Positions 11,859 through 24,440 are shown, counted from the first letter of the stretch. The stretch: 64,000 nt of DNA from Muscardinus avellanarius (GCA_963383645.1 OY726558.1:180937634-181001633), one strand, 5' to 3'. A program made the numbers and translations. The notes: generated by a model from the letters alone, not told the origin.

Positions 11859-12213
11859 TGTACCAGTTTTGGGAATTGCCTAGGAAGATTTGAGAAAGCT
11901 CTGATTATTAATAAATATATTTCAAAAATTGGGTGAGGGGCAGATCCGTGAAAGGACTTGGTTTCTGCCAAGAAGCAGGCAACTATTCCAATGTAAATTA
12001 ACCTTGCTAAAGGTAATTAACAAGTCTATAGGAGAGGGGAACTAGGACTTCCTCAATCTAAAGGCAGATTTACATAATAATTGGATAATCTTACTAGGAT
12101 GGCATAAGAGGGTTGTGAAAGGAGACACCTTGGCGGGAAAAGTAAGGAGAGGAACTTTACAGGAACTTTTACTATGTCAGAAGTATGTGAAAAAAGATGG
12201 AGGATATCATGTG

Positions 12214-12220
12214 TATAAAA
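12214..12220 (+). promoter_or_regulatory. TATA box of the LTR
   Basis: TATAAAA is centred about 28 nt upstream of 12245, the base that corresponds to the first base of the left R copy at 7737. The agreement between TATA spacing and the 5' end of the insert supports a cap-site start. Confidence 0.7.
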
Positions 12221-12298
12221 AGTCTGTTCCGTGTTTTGTACTTTGGTGATTTCATTCGAAGCACCCCCTATAACTATCTTCTGTATTTCTATCTTTTT

Positions 12299-12304
12299 AA
12301 TAAA
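12299..12304 (+). promoter_or_regulatory. Polyadenylation signal AATAAA in R
   Basis: AATAAA is followed 16 nt later by the end of homology and by an A-rich run (12321-12332), the normal spacing for cleavage and polyadenylation. The left R copy has the same signal at 7805-7810. Confidence 0.7.
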
Positions 12305-12347
12305 ATCCTTTAAATCTTCAATAAAATAAAATAAAATATACAAAATA

Positions 12348-13675
12348 ATTACTGGCAGTTCTACAAGCATACTATAATAGTATGAAATATTCTTATGTTA
12401 AAAATTAATTTACCTTTAAACAACTATAGGAAAAATTTTTGGTTTTATCCTTGGAAAATGGCATGGTATCAATGTTAGTATCTATGAAGCTGTACAAACT
12501 CTGAGTATTTTTAATTTTTCAGCATTCTGTCCCTTTTGTAAATAGACTCAATTCTAAAGGGTAGCTTTGGAATCATACTTAGAGAATGCTCATATTGTAG
12601 GGTTTTCTCATAAGGCAATGCAGCATCTCATTGAATCAAGGGGTTAGAGAATTTTAAACAAGCTTAGGTCCATAAATTTCCTGAAAGGTTATTGCCCTAC
12701 ACCGTGGCCATACAAATAAGATTTTTATTAAACCTGAATAATTTCCAAAATGCATACTCAGTAATAATTCAGTATACTGGCTTCATATTTTATTGGTAGT
12801 AACTCATCACTAATTGACCACTGCAAAGACATTGTGACTCTAATTGTTCTGAATATTACTACCTCATTCTTGCTGCCTATTATTGAATTTAAGCTTACTC
12901 TGTCTCTAATTATTGTATACTAATATTTTCTCTCTGTTGCTCTCAATGCAATCGTATTTCTGGAATTTATTTTAGTATATCAGGTATGCCATTTTATAAT
13001 ATTATTTATAGGTTTCACCTGAACCACAGAACAGTGTATGAGGATGATGTTGCTCTTCTTGTTAATGTGCTGTAAGCTTTAGGAAAGTGAATATACATTT
13101 GATGAGCTACAGATGTCCAGCAGATGGGTATGCCAGCAGCACATGATAAATACACTCTAGTATTTCTATATCTCTAAACCTTTTGTTTTCTCCTTTCCAT
13201 TGTTCTAGGATATTTTGAGGATCTCAATATGATTAAATTTTAGCTAACACAATTTAAAATAAAGGTTTGGTGTATAAATGTTTTAGATTGTACTGTATGC
13301 CAGCATTTTGAATTTCCCACTCATCTCATGAATATTTCACCTCACATAGTTTAAATTTCAGTGTATAAGGTTCGATTCAAATCTTTTGTATATCTTCTGT
13401 GTTTCAATGAAATGTTTTGACACATGGATTGTAATTATAATAATCACTTTGACAACCTTGTCTGCTAATTTAAGTTTGGGGTCTAATTTGACTCATATTT
13501 CTCCCAGTGTGTGTTGTTTTTTAAAATTCTTTTAATTCCTATTAGTCTTTACCTTTTTTCTATTTTGGATTTCAACTTTTCTGAATATTACCTTTCTATA
13601 TTCAGCATTGTTATTAATCTTATGTATATCCTTAGAATGTTTTATGAAATATATTTTATTTGTATGTGTTATGTG

Positions 13676-13708
<33 letters not shown>

Positions 13709-14285
13709 CACATGTGCATGCTCATGTACATGTTATCCTGAGACTTTATCTTGCTCCTTTGTCCCTTCAAACTCTCAGCATTCTCTCTTCATCTTCAGGA
13801 GTCCATCACACATCACATAAATTCTTCTACCTTGAGCCATGGACTAGAAATTCTACCAGGGTAAGGTAGCTGCAAGAAACATGTGGCTCAGCTGTTACAA
13901 AGACTTTACCGACCTTTGTTGCTTTTGCCTGGTGTTCTGAAAAGTATTATTTCACTTATATTTTCAACTTTTTAATTGTATTTAGGAATTAGAAAATCGT
14001 TTTTACATTTTTTTAAAATCTCAGCTTTTATTAATTAAATTGAAGATAATTTTTGAGTGTGACAACTAAGCAGTTTAACTTCTTATATTTATTAATTAGT
14101 AGCTACTCCATTGATACATCAATGATTAGAGAAGAATTATTAGGCACAGTGCCTAGGGCCTATAATAATTTTAGATGCCAACAGAGATATTTTCATTTTT
14201 GTTTAAATCAGAAAAAACTGGATTAACTTTAATGTTGAAATGCCTCAGCATGTAATGATATCTATATAGCAATGAAGTTGTATAA
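12348..14285. other. Single-copy AT-rich DNA
   Basis: No gene or transposon recognised. It holds a (TG)n microsatellite at 13677-13707. The overlapping open frames here (13511-13869) are driven by that microsatellite (Val-Cys repeats) and are not genes. Confidence 0.5.
13677..13707. repeat. (TG)n microsatellite, about 15 units
   Basis: An uninterrupted TG dinucleotide run. Confidence 0.95.
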
Positions 14286-14398
14286 TTTTTTTAAATATTT
14301 TTAAATTTTTATTGGTGCATTGTAGTCTTACATCTTAATGGGATAAAATATGGTAGAGACATATATGCACACATTACCAAGTTAGCCCTTACCCTTTA
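14286..14398 (-). mobile_element. LINE-1 3' UTR end, strongly 5'-truncated
   Basis: The plus strand reads a T-rich start, then 'ttattggtgcattgtagtct' and 'gtagagacatatatgcacac', the same 3' end seen at 6.9, 45.5 and 63.3 kb. Only about 110 bp remains. Confidence 0.8.
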
Positions 14399-15999
14399 AT
14401 ATTTTAATAAAGAAAACAATTTATGAAGACAAAATGCCCAAGACCTGTAAAAGCCATAAGACACTCTCACATTAACTTCTTGTTCTTAACCACTGTTCAT
14501 TATGTAATTTTATAGTTGATTCTGGTTTTATTTTCTATTCAGAGGCCATTTATCACTTACAATGATTTTAGTAATCAAGTGAATAAACTACCAACACCCT
14601 GATATGTCATTTGAAATTTTCAACCCCAGTGGTGCTGAGCATCAATGTATTTCACTTCTACAATCTCAACCAATGTCTTTCCATTATTCAGAAATGTACT
14701 ATTCTGAAGCAGTAGCTTCAAATTCATCTTTACATAGACCATGATTTCTTTTTTATTATTCCAATAGTCGAATTTTGTTACTTGTACATCTTTTCAACCT
14801 CTAGGTTCTTGGCTTCATTCATCTCAATTTAATTTCTGTATCTGTCCTCCTTTCTTTGCTTGGTTAAACAATTTTCAATGATCTTTCACTATGTCAGAGA
14901 ACTCAGTTACTAAATCTGTTACATACCAGTAGGACAATATTAACTCTGAATCTCTGCAATTATTTCTATGTTTTGTCTTAAGCCAAGGCCTTTAGCTTCT
15001 GTTATAGTAACACATCTAGATTAGTGTCACTGCACTACCTAAGGTATGTGATTTTAATAGATACTTCAAGTCTATCCTTAAATAGAAATTTTCTCACATT
15101 TATTTCATTAGTCATTCGAAGTTATCTCTACTCTTGAGATTACAATTGTGCTATAGCTTTATTCATATTTAGCACATAATAAAGATGATTCAAATAATAA
15201 AGTAAAAAAGTACAATTACCTGATTTATACCTATAACTGTAATGGTATTGACACTTGTGCTTTCTTTCTTCTTATAAAACAAAAATATATCCTAAGTTTT
15301 AAAATAAGCATCTCATTTTTAAAACAGGTGACTTCAAGTAGGTATTAAAAAAAAAAACTTATTGTAATGCTTTTAAAACTTTAATGGCCATACAAATTAC
15401 TGGGGTTCTTGTTAAATTTATTGGGCAAGGTGGAGACTTCTCATTCTATATTTCTAATAAATTTTGAGATAAGGCTAATGCTTCTGGGACACAGAACATG
15501 CATTTTAACTATAAGCTAATATAGCAAGCTATATTATCTTTTTTCTATATCTTTTTACCTTATTTTTTAAATTTAAATTTGTAATACATTAGGGGTAAAA
15601 AATATGTGGCTTCATACATGACACTTTTACCTATTTTTGTATTTCCTCTTTTTTATGCAAACTTCATATAAATGGAGTGTAAAATTAACCCTCAGTATCT
15701 TTCTTTCATTTATTTGTCAATATTACTATCACCTGATTGCCACCCACATGATTCTGCTAAAACTTATAGCTGCCAACAATTTTTTGAAAATAACTTCTAG
15801 CACTTGAATATGTTTCATTCTTTTTCTTACTTTTATTGTTTATGGTGAAATTGTTGCTCACTATTTCATTTTAGATATTTTAATGCTTCTAATTTTATGT
15901 TGAATGTAATACAATTTTTTATCTTTTATGCTCTTCTGCTGAATTTTTGCTTTTCAAGCCTCTTCTTTTTCTTTACATAATGCCTAGGTGATAGCTACG
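14399..15999. other. Single-copy AT-rich DNA
   Basis: Nothing recognisable; no long open frame. Confidence 0.5.
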
Positions 16000-16235
16000 C
16001 ATTTCTTTTTTTTTCTTCTTCTTCTTATCACTAATTTAGCCCTTCCCCAATTCCCATCCCAATCGTCCCTCTCTCCCTCCTTCTCATAATTGGCTTAGTG
16101 ATTGGCTTTGATAAATTTGTGAATATCCATCATGTACACTATGAAATTTCTCTCTTTTCTCCTCTCATAACCCTCAGTTGGGTCTTCTTATTTGCTCATC
16201 TATAGTTTCTCCTTTCTTTAGTTATTATCTGTATA
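16000..16235 (-). mobile_element. LINE-1 3' UTR fragment
   Basis: 'tagcccttccccaattccca', 'ggcttagtgattggctttga' and 'tatttgctcatctatagttt' match the same 3' UTR in the copies at 6.9 and 45.5 kb in the same order. The extreme 3' end is replaced by a CTT-rich run. Confidence 0.75.
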
Positions 16236-17214
16236 TTGATTTTTTACATGCAATGTTTATTTTCAATACCTGACAGCCATAGATTAATCTTCTTATCACT
16301 CCAATTTAACAAATCCCCAGATTAATTTATCCAATCCTAATCAGTCTCTTAATATTTAATTAAATTTTCTTGTGCTTCTTATCTCAGAAAATGCCACAAT
16401 TAATGAAACTGAAGTGGTAAGCCTCAACAACTACAACTATCTCTATCAATACCCAGAGAACCCATAAATTATTAAATCTCTTTGATTCAGTCTCCTAATT
16501 ATTTCTTAAGTGCACCCACTTTTCTGTCTACTTCACCTGACACTGTTCATTTGAATCATCATAATCATCTTTCTCTTAGAATCCTACAACCATTCTAAAC
16601 TCTTCTTACTGCTGCTTTTTTTTATCCCATAATATATTTCTTAGTGAAGTTGTAAAAATGGTTTTAAAATGCAAATATCTCTCTTCCATTTGTCTACCTA
16701 ATAGTATTTAAAAGCATCCATTATTCTCAAGAAAACCCAAATGTGTTAGTGTGTCTCATATATTTACATAAGCATCCTTTTATAAACTTCCCCATGCTTA
16801 TCTTCCCAGTCTTTTATAGACCACTATTACTTTGTGTTAAAATTATAGCAACTTTCTTCTTACTCCCCAAATGTGTCATTCTTTATCTTCCTTTCTGGTA
16901 ATTATTTGTGCTACACTCTCCAGTTGTAACTCTCTTTTACTTCTTTTATTTCTATCACAAATTTCTCTCATCTTTAAGAGCCTTGGAGATACCAACACAC
17001 ACTTTGTGTTATTTTGACTCTATTCCCTCATCCTCCAAAGTATATATTTATTATATTGTCTTTTACATGACAACAGAATTGTACTTATTCCTAGATCTAA
17101 CGTTTTGTAAATTTTTGAATGCAGATAATCTTATGCATCATAACTATAACAATTAGCAAAGATATAAGTCGAAAAATGTACGTTCATAATAACCAACTAT
17201 TGAATGCCTTTTTA
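16236..17214. other. Single-copy AT-rich DNA
   Basis: No recognisable feature. The short frame at 16908-17156 has no family resemblance. Confidence 0.5.
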
Positions 17215-17434
17215 TTTTTTTTTATTTTTTATTTTTTGGTTTTACTGGGGTTGGAACCTAGAGGCTTTCTACCTCTGGCCTATACTCCCAGACCTTTTTT
17301 ATTTTGGAAACAGGGTCTCACTAAGTTGCTGAGAGCCTCACTAAGTAACTGAGGCTGGCTTCGAACCTGTGCGATCCTGCTGTTTCAGCTTCCCAAGCGC
17401 GGGGATTACAAGCGTGCGCCACCATGCCTGGCTT
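17215..17434 (-). mobile_element. SINE, B1-dID-like, relatively well preserved
   Basis: It has 'actggggttggaacctagag' and ends 'cgtgcgccaccatgcctggc' on plus. Target-site duplication is about GAATGCCTTTTTA (17202-17214) versus GGATGCCTTTTTAAA (17435-17449). The B1 half contains two 'cactaagt' blocks, as in the 44.5 kb copy. Confidence 0.9.
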
Positions 17435-17960
17435 GGATGCCTTTTTAAATAAAACTTTCTTAATTCAAATTTTATTCTTAAGATTTATATTCTGTGTATT
17501 CTAATATCTATTTTTATTAGGTTATTCTGAAAACAAGAGGTTTCTAAATCTTAAATTAGACTTGTTATTATTTCTAGACGTGATTCCACAAATTCTTTAT
17601 GCTCCATCATCATCTCTCTGATAAAGTTAATGGTTAATACTGCAGATGTGAAAAAGGGTTTTCTGACACAACCAGTCATAATCCCAAAAATATGAACCTA
17701 TATGTTTACACAGAAATTTTTCAAATACTCTATTTGATATAACATCAGAATTTAAAATCTTAAGCTAATATTAAATTACATATTTTTAATTTTAGTTCCA
17801 TTCAATTCCAATTGTTACTTGGTATCATATAAAAATAAAACTGATTTTTTTGCTGATATTATGCAAATATTCTTTTTAATTCTTTAGAATTCAGAAATTT
17901 TTCTATTTACTCTAAAAGTAAATATAGTTCTGATATTCTTGATCAATTTGTATGTAGTTT

Positions 17961-18160
17961 GTGTGTGTGTGGGGGGTCTGGGGCATTCAACCTCTGAGCT
18001 ACACCCCCTGCCCTATTTTGTATTCTTTGTTTTGAAACAGGATCTCACTAAGTTGCAGAGGGCCTCACTAAGTAGTAGCTGAGGCTGTCCGCGAACCACA
18101 ATCCTCTGGTCTCAGTCTCCTGAATGATGGGATTACAAGTGTGCACCACCAAACCCAGCT
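17961..18160 (-). mobile_element. SINE, B1-dID-like
   Basis: The ID half ('attcaacctctgagctacac') and B1 half ('gggattacaagtgtgcacca') are clear on plus. Flanks TGTATGTAGTTT (17949-17960) and TGTATGTAGTTT (18160-18171) are a perfect 12-bp target-site duplication. The poly(A) tail has turned into TG/G-rich sequence. Confidence 0.9.
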
Positions 18161-18174
18161 GTATGTAGTTTATT

Positions 18175-20100
18175 TGTTGTTTTATTACCACATTGCACTC
18201 TTAGGAACTCCATATAATGCTTAACAGACAGTGTCGACATCCAATAAGTGTTACTGATTTTATGTGAACATTCCCTTTCATTTTTAAATATGATGTTAGC
18301 TGTAAGATATATTTAAATGTTTATTATTATCTTGAGAAAGTTTCCTTCTATTTCTGGCTTATCAAGACAGGGCCAAATATATATATAAAATGTTGTTATA
18401 ATGTGATTTTGAATGATGTTATATTTTTCCTGATATGATTTACATTTATTTCTGTCAGGCAGTTAAATTAATCATACTGCCAATGTGCGTGATTTTAATT
18501 CATTCAGGGATTAGAAAGTCTCAACATTTATCATCAGTCAGAATATGTTCTTATGTTCTTTGTGAGGTATTATATTGAACACCTAGAGTACTCACCAGGC
18601 ACCATTAAGTTTAATACTCCACAGCCATTTCATTGTCATTAAAATAAAAAAAAAAATCCTGGCCAGTTTCTCAGTTTCTCTGCTTTTCAACTCTTGGAAT
18701 CATCAAGAATAAATATAGCACCCAATTCCAAAGTCATCTTATCTCCTTTGATTTTCTTTTTCTTTCTTTTTTTTTTTTTTGGTTGGGGGGGGTTTAGCCT
18801 AATAAATCCCAATTACCTCATTTACTCCTTGATGCTGGTAAATAGATCATAGCTAATATAAGCAGAAAGATTGATTAGAATCAGGTTAGTCTACTATGGC
18901 TAGACAAAAAGACTGAGGTGACTTTAAGAAAAAATGTGATAATTTAAATATAGATATTTGTCTATATATCATAACATATATGCAATAGATATATGCATAT
19001 ACCTCTCTCTATATATATATAATTGACTTTAATACTGCTATAAGGATATTATAATTGTAATAGTAGTTTGCAAAATACAATTTCAATTATTAATTTATAA
19101 TAGTAATTTTCTAAACAACAGAAACAAGTTTTGCTTGCATACTGAAGGTCTGGATTTACCCTCCTTAGCTAACTTTATGTAAGTAGAAAGTGATGTTTTG
19201 TGATTCATGATGCAAATGCATTTTGCTTTCAGAGATCTTGAGCTAAATGAATCAATAGCCACACTAAATTCAGTTCAGAGCAAATCTAAAACCAATGAAA
19301 TAGATCTTCAATCCATTCCAGGTAAAGTCCTGTTGACAGTCACTTAATGACATGTGAATAAAGCTTAAACAAATATCCCTTATTAAGGACATGGATGAAT
19401 AATGGATTAAGCAATCTCAACACATATAAAAACTCATACATGTTGAGCGCTGGAGGGTTCAGCATTGTTAGTTTTAATGGAGTACAAAGATTAGTTATTT
19501 TTTTAAGGACTGAACCCTGTAAGACTTTAGTTGTAGAATTACATGAGCCCATTTGATCTTCTTTTCAACTCGGCTGAAAAAAATTATCATGCACACATTT
19601 CTCTCTTCAAATATTTGAATATATAAAGTAGTAGCGGTATTATTGTCTATTTTTAAGTAGTATGTACTTTAATATACAGCACATACTTTGTTATCAAAAG
19701 AAGTATAGAATGTTTCTAAGGAATAAAACATGTAATAAAATAAAATATGCCTGAAATTAGTAGGCATTGTTCTTTAAAGAAAACAATTCAATTGTTGTGT
19801 TCAAGACAGAGTATCTTATTAAAGTGATATCATTAATAGTTTTGGACATTAAAAGTATCTGTCACAAAGAACAGTGCTGTCAATTATGTATCTATTATGC
19901 TTTTAATGGAGATCTACTTCCTAAAATGGAAGTAGGTATCTAGGTTTATTTAATTCATTTTCTGGATTTAACAAGATATTACTTTTTTAAAATAAGATTA
20001 CAATCTGTTCCCAGAACACAGCAGTCATTATTTTTGGGATTCATCATTAAAGTTCCAGAATCAAAGTTGTCTATGCATGAAAACAAGAATTTTTTTTTAG
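18175..20100. other. Single-copy AT-rich DNA
   Basis: No gene is seen. A T run with a G run lies at about 18768-18790 and a TA/CT-rich simple stretch at about 18957-19022. Confidence 0.5.
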
Positions 20101-20240
20101 TCTTTTTTTTTTTTTTTTAAACAGGGTCTCATTGAGTGCAAAGGACCTTGCTAAGTAGCTGAGGCTGTCCACAAATCACGATCCTCAGGTCTCAGCCTCC
20201 CAAATCCTGGGATTACAACTCTGTGCCACCATGCCTGGCC
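20101..20240 (-). mobile_element. SINE reduced to its B1 half
   Basis: A T18 tract runs straight into 'aaacagggtctcattgagtg' and on to 'caccatgcctggcc'. The ID-like half expected between tail and B1 half is absent. Either an internal deletion or a genuine monomer. Confidence 0.8.
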
Positions 20241-21079
20241 AAAAACTAAAAACTTTAGTGTTTATTTTGGAGACAAATTAATGACTGAATGTCACTAATA
20301 TTTCTTATAGCTAAGTAGGTTATATTCACAAATGAAAACACCATAAATATTTTTTAAAGGTTTGAAAAAAATTTCCTTCCTAAAGTTTAATACTAGACTG
20401 ATAGGATACAATGACATATTCATTAAGTAGAAATTTGGTATTTGATTTTAATGTTTAAATATTTTGTTTACTTGTATTTGTTTGGTAATACAGTCATTTA
20501 TGTGTTTAGCAATACTTTGTTAATAAGGCCAAACTATTTGATTTTGATTAAAAAGTACAACTTTCTGGTGTGTTCAGATGCATTTAAGGTATTTTATATA
20601 ATCTATCTATTCTTTTATATAAATGAGCATATTTATATGCTAATAGTTTACTAAAGGTAGCAGTTGTAAGTAATGATGAGAATTAGTCTCTCCTTTATAA
20701 CTAAACAAGGAAATGAATGCATATAAATATATATAAAGGCATAAAAATCACATGCTTTTCCCATTAGAGATGCTTGGGTAAAGGTGATTGAGAGACCATA
20801 AATAAGTGCTCAAAGAGTCAGGCTCAACTGAATTTATTTCAACTTCGTTTTTTGAATATTACTGCAATTGTTGGGTCACATTTTCAGCAATTCAATTCAT
20901 CACACCAACGTTTTTCTCGGAGTCAAGTATAATTGATCCCTAAAAATCTCTCCTACTCTCTCAAATTCAAAGCCCACAGGATACCCCTGAAATCTGGGAA
21001 TAAAGAAAAAAAACTGTCTCTGCAGTGTATTTTTATGGTTAACCAATATATTAGAAATTTTGCTCATATATGTTATTCC
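20241..21079. other. Single-copy AT-rich DNA
   Basis: The open frame at 20900-21259 on minus is hydrophobic/Phe-rich from A+T bias, overlaps an L1 fragment and is not considered a gene. Confidence 0.45.
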
Positions 21080-21715
21080 AAAAGAACAGAAAAAAAAGCA
21101 AAAATACAAAAATGGGAATGTATCAAATTTTAACACAGAACAGAAAACAATGAACAAAGTAAAAGGCAATCTATGGAAGGGAAGTAAGTTTGACAAATAT
21201 CCATTTAACAAAATATCAGTTATGTTAAAATACACATAATTTAAAAATAGCAATAACAAAATAAATTTTCAATCCAGTTGAAATAAGGGAAATAATCTGA
21301 TTAGAAACTTCTCCAAAGAAGAAATTCAAATGACCAACAAATATATGAAAACATTCTCACTATCATTAGTCATTAGAAATCAAACCCATAATGAGATATT
21401 ATCAAAGGCTATTATAAATATGTATACAACTATATATAAATATTAATATTAACTACATAGTATCAAAAATTAATATCAATATTAAGTGTATGTATAAATA
21501 TATACACATACATACTAATGTTGGCAAAGATGTAGAGAAAAAATAAGTCATATACTTTTGGTAGGAATGTAAATTAGTACAGTACAGTTATGAAAAAGAG
21601 TATGAGAATTACTCAAAACTCTAAAAATAGATCTCCCATATGATTTAGCTATAGCAATTGAAATATCTAAGATTATATCTAAAAGAAATAAAATTAGCAT
21701 GTCAAAGAGACAACT
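21080..21715 (+). mobile_element. Ancient LINE-1 ORF2 fragment
   Basis: The stretch follows L1 ORF2 C-terminal DNA: 'aaatgggaatgtatcaaatt', 'acttctccaaagaagaaatt', 'atgagatattatc', 'ggtaggaatgtaaattagta', 'ctcccatatgatttagctat'. Frames are broken many times, and it contains an AT-rich expansion around 21415-21510. Confidence 0.7.
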
Positions 21716-21769
21716 CCAGGTCTCAGCCTTCTCCCTCTCCCTATCTACAAGTCTTTAAAGTTGGAATGG

Positions 21770-22745
21770 GTAATTTTATGTATACATAGCATTATTTTAA
21801 CTGTTACATTCTTTCCTTCTCCATCCCCCCTTCTCCCTTTCCTAAATCATCTCCATCACTCCATTGGCCTCTCTGCTTTTCTATCTCATGTTACCCTTGT
21901 TTTTCAATTTTTATACAGCTTCCACATACATGAAAAAACATACAACTACTCAGTTTTTGATACCAACTAATGCCACTAGCATAATGCTCTCAAGTTCCAT
22001 CCATTTTTCTGAAAATGACATAATTTTCTTCTTCTTATGACTAAGTAAAATTTCACTCTGTATATATAAACACAATTTTATCATGTATTCATCTGTTGAT
22101 GAACATGTAGGCAGGTCCCATAATTTTGCTATTGCAAATTGCGATGCTATAAACAAGGATATATATGTATTGATATATTTTCTGACTTCAATTCCTTTGT
22201 AAATATCCAGGAGCAATATCACTAGGTCATAGAGTGGGTTTATTACCAATCTTCTGAGAAACCTCCACACGGATCTCCATAGTAGCTGTACTAGTTTATA
22301 ATCCCACCAACAATGTAGAAGATCTTCTATTTTTCCTTGTATCCTCACCAGCATTTATTATTGTTTGTGTTCTTGATAATTGCCATTTTAACTGAGGTTA
22401 GATGGAAACTCAGTGTACATTTTTTTGCCATACTGGGGATGGAACCCACTGGAATTCTACCTCTGAGCTACATCCTCAGCCCTATTTTTTATCTTGAAAC
22501 AGGGTCTCACTGAGTTGCAAAGGACCTCATTAAGTAGCTGAGGCTGTCCAGGAATTGCGATCCTCCTGTCTCAGTCTCAAATGCTGGGATTTCAAGTGTA
22601 TGCCACCAAGCCCAGCTTTCAGTGTACTTTTAATTTTCAACTCCCTGATTGCTAATGATGAACATTTTTTTCAAATGTTTATTAGTTATTTGTATTTTTT
22701 CTTTGAGAAGCTGATTTAGTTTAATTGCTCATGGATTGATTAGGT
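21770..22745 (-). mobile_element. LINE-1 ORF2 3' part, interrupted by a SINE
   Basis: The minus strand keeps a 134-codon open stretch (21950-22354) with L1 ORF2 C-terminal motifs such as LLHCWWDYKLVQLLWRSVW and FIASQFAIAKLWDLP. The sequence resumes after the SINE at 22424-22619 with 'ctgattgctaatgatgaaca'. It lies tail-to-tail with the plus-strand L1 to its left. Confidence 0.85.
22424..22619 (-). mobile_element. SINE, B1-dID-like, nested in L1
   Basis: 'atactggggatggaacccac', 'ctctgagctacatcctcagc' and 'tgtatgccaccaagcccagc' define it on plus. The flanking duplication is CAGTGTACATTTT (22411-22423) versus CAGTGTACTTTTA (22620-22632). It inserted after the L1. Confidence 0.9.
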
Positions 22746-24440
22746 AAGTTGATATTCATAGCATTACAAATACACACACATAGTCCATGTAAAGCTATTA
22801 CAAAAGAAATTTATTAACTTTATTAGTATAATAAATATAAATAAAATTGGTTTTATTTTCCAGATAACTTTAATATTCTTAAGTAATTTAAAAGGTAACA
22901 TATAGCTCATTAACACTAGATATGGTCTGTGAACATGTAAAGTATATTTTGAGTACATATTTAATATTTTATAAAAAAAGAACAGAATTTCAGGCACACA
23001 TGATTTGACAGATCTTAAATCACTTTCTTTCCAGTTAGATATTGAATTGTAGAATATATAGAAGTATGATAATAAGAATAATCTAATAGTCTCTATTAGC
23101 TTATTTCAATATACTTATATGATCCAAAATTTGCAAATACTAGGAAATTTAAGGTTAATCACAGTGTATTTAATTCATTACAAAATAGACAACTGAGTTA
23201 TCAAGGGAATGCAGCATTTTTTTGTAAATTGGACAATTTGCATTTACATATTTTTAAAATGAGGTAAAATGATGCTGAATTTCAAAATTTTAGCCCCTTA
23301 TGCACTTAAAACTAGAGAGTTCATGGCCTATCATTTCAGGTTAAATTCAAATAAGTTAGAACAATTCTACTTAGCCCTCTGGAAGAATACTACATTAATT
23401 AGTGGTGCTCTAATTAAGGCTGCTAGAGAGAAGGGCAAGTTAATTAAGTTATAGCAGCTGTTCTTTCTTTACTATAAGCAAGGATATAACATTTAGGTCT
23501 TCCCTGGTTTAATTGTAAAATAAAAGGGCACTAATGGTTTATATATTCAATAATAAAATTTGGCTTTGATTTTCTCTGTCTTATTCATATAAGATGACTA
23601 GGTGTAGAAAAAAAGGGCGCATGACCCCAGATCAAAGCAACTTCTTAGTAAAAACAAGTTTAGGTTAACATTTTAGTAAAAAGAGTAGCACCAAAACATA
23701 ACAAATTTCGTGTTTGTTTGAATTTTATGTATATAGATAAACTCTCAAATTGGGTGAATTTTTAATACATAAAGAATTCTACTCATGTTTTCGAATTAAC
23801 CTCTTTAAGATGAACAGCTTTCATATAATTTCAGGGAAATTCAAAGTCCAAGAAGGTGTGTACAAGTAGGTAAGCTGTTTTTTAACATGTTGAGTTTGAT
23901 TTCAGGTTGTGTAAGTTAAATCCTCATGACTAGTAACTATATTTTGTTCTTTCAAATCATTTGTCAACTGATATGTGTCTCTGGCTCTGATATTAGCCTT
24001 GTCAATAAGATTATCCATAATCATATGATTTTTGTAAAATCCTGACCTCCTTTCATAAAATTTAAAATAATACTCCAGTTTGAAATTTTATGGAAAAATA
24101 AGATTTTTTTTTTAAATAAAGGGCTCTTCAAACTAAGGTTCACATTTATATACAAGTAACTAGTAAACAAAAAAATATTACTGCAATATAGAAACAAAAA
24201 GTCAGGTAGTTATATATCAAAATAGCTTTCTTTCAACAAACCATTTGTAGAAATTTACCATAGTTATTGTTTTGGAACATATTAACCAGTTTTTATTTTA
24301 AAAGAATTTCACAAATGCTATAATACTCAAACATATCACTTTGGTAATATTATAAGCTTGGTATATATAGTTTCAGATATGAAAAAACTCACATTATTAT
24401 AATTATGTAAAATAAGATTAAATAATACAAATTAAATAAT
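22746..24440. other. Single-copy AT-rich DNA
   Basis: No gene or transposon is seen. A segment at about 23260-23460 is less simple in composition and carries three TAATTA cores within 55 bp (see findings). Confidence 0.5.

Larger units (their letters stand above)
11859..12320 (+). repeat. 3' LTR, U3-R only (no U5)
   Basis: It opens TGTACCAG after the polypurine tract. U3 runs to 12244, and R from 12245 to 12320. The absence of U5 and replacement by A-rich DNA fits a polyadenylated RNA template rather than a provirus. Confidence 0.7.
7737..12332 (+). mobile_element. Endogenous retrovirus copy with R-to-R ends (probable L1-processed retroviral transcript)
   Basis: Two direct-repeat segments bracket about 4.4 kb: 7737-7825 and 12245-12320, sharing 'ggtgatttc.ttcg.agcaccccc' and 'tgtatttctat.tttttaataaa' and differing by one 13-nt indel and substitutions. 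The left copy starts about 31 nt downstream of where the TATA box lies in the 3' LTR, that is at the expected cap site, and lacks U3. The right copy stops 16 nt after AATAAA, lacks U5 and is followed by A-rich sequence. Flanking AAAATGTACACAATA (7722-7736) and AAAATATACAAAATA (12333-12347) match at 13 of 15, and the left site reads TT|AAAA, as preferred by L1 endonuclease. Internal sequence is non-coding except for weak pol remnants. It is distinctly GC-richer at 7.9-9.9 kb than its surroundings. Classification as class I (gamma-like) is inferred only from the weak integrase-like remnants. Confidence 0.75.

Noticed and set aside
13511..13869. Overlapping open frames rich in Val-Cys
   Set aside because: Created by the (TG)n microsatellite at 13677-13707; no family features.
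20900..21259. 119-codon minus-strand hydrophobic frame
   Set aside because: Phe/Leu richness follows from A-rich plus strand, it overlaps a plus-strand L1 fragment, and it has no transmembrane-protein family resemblance or conserved context.
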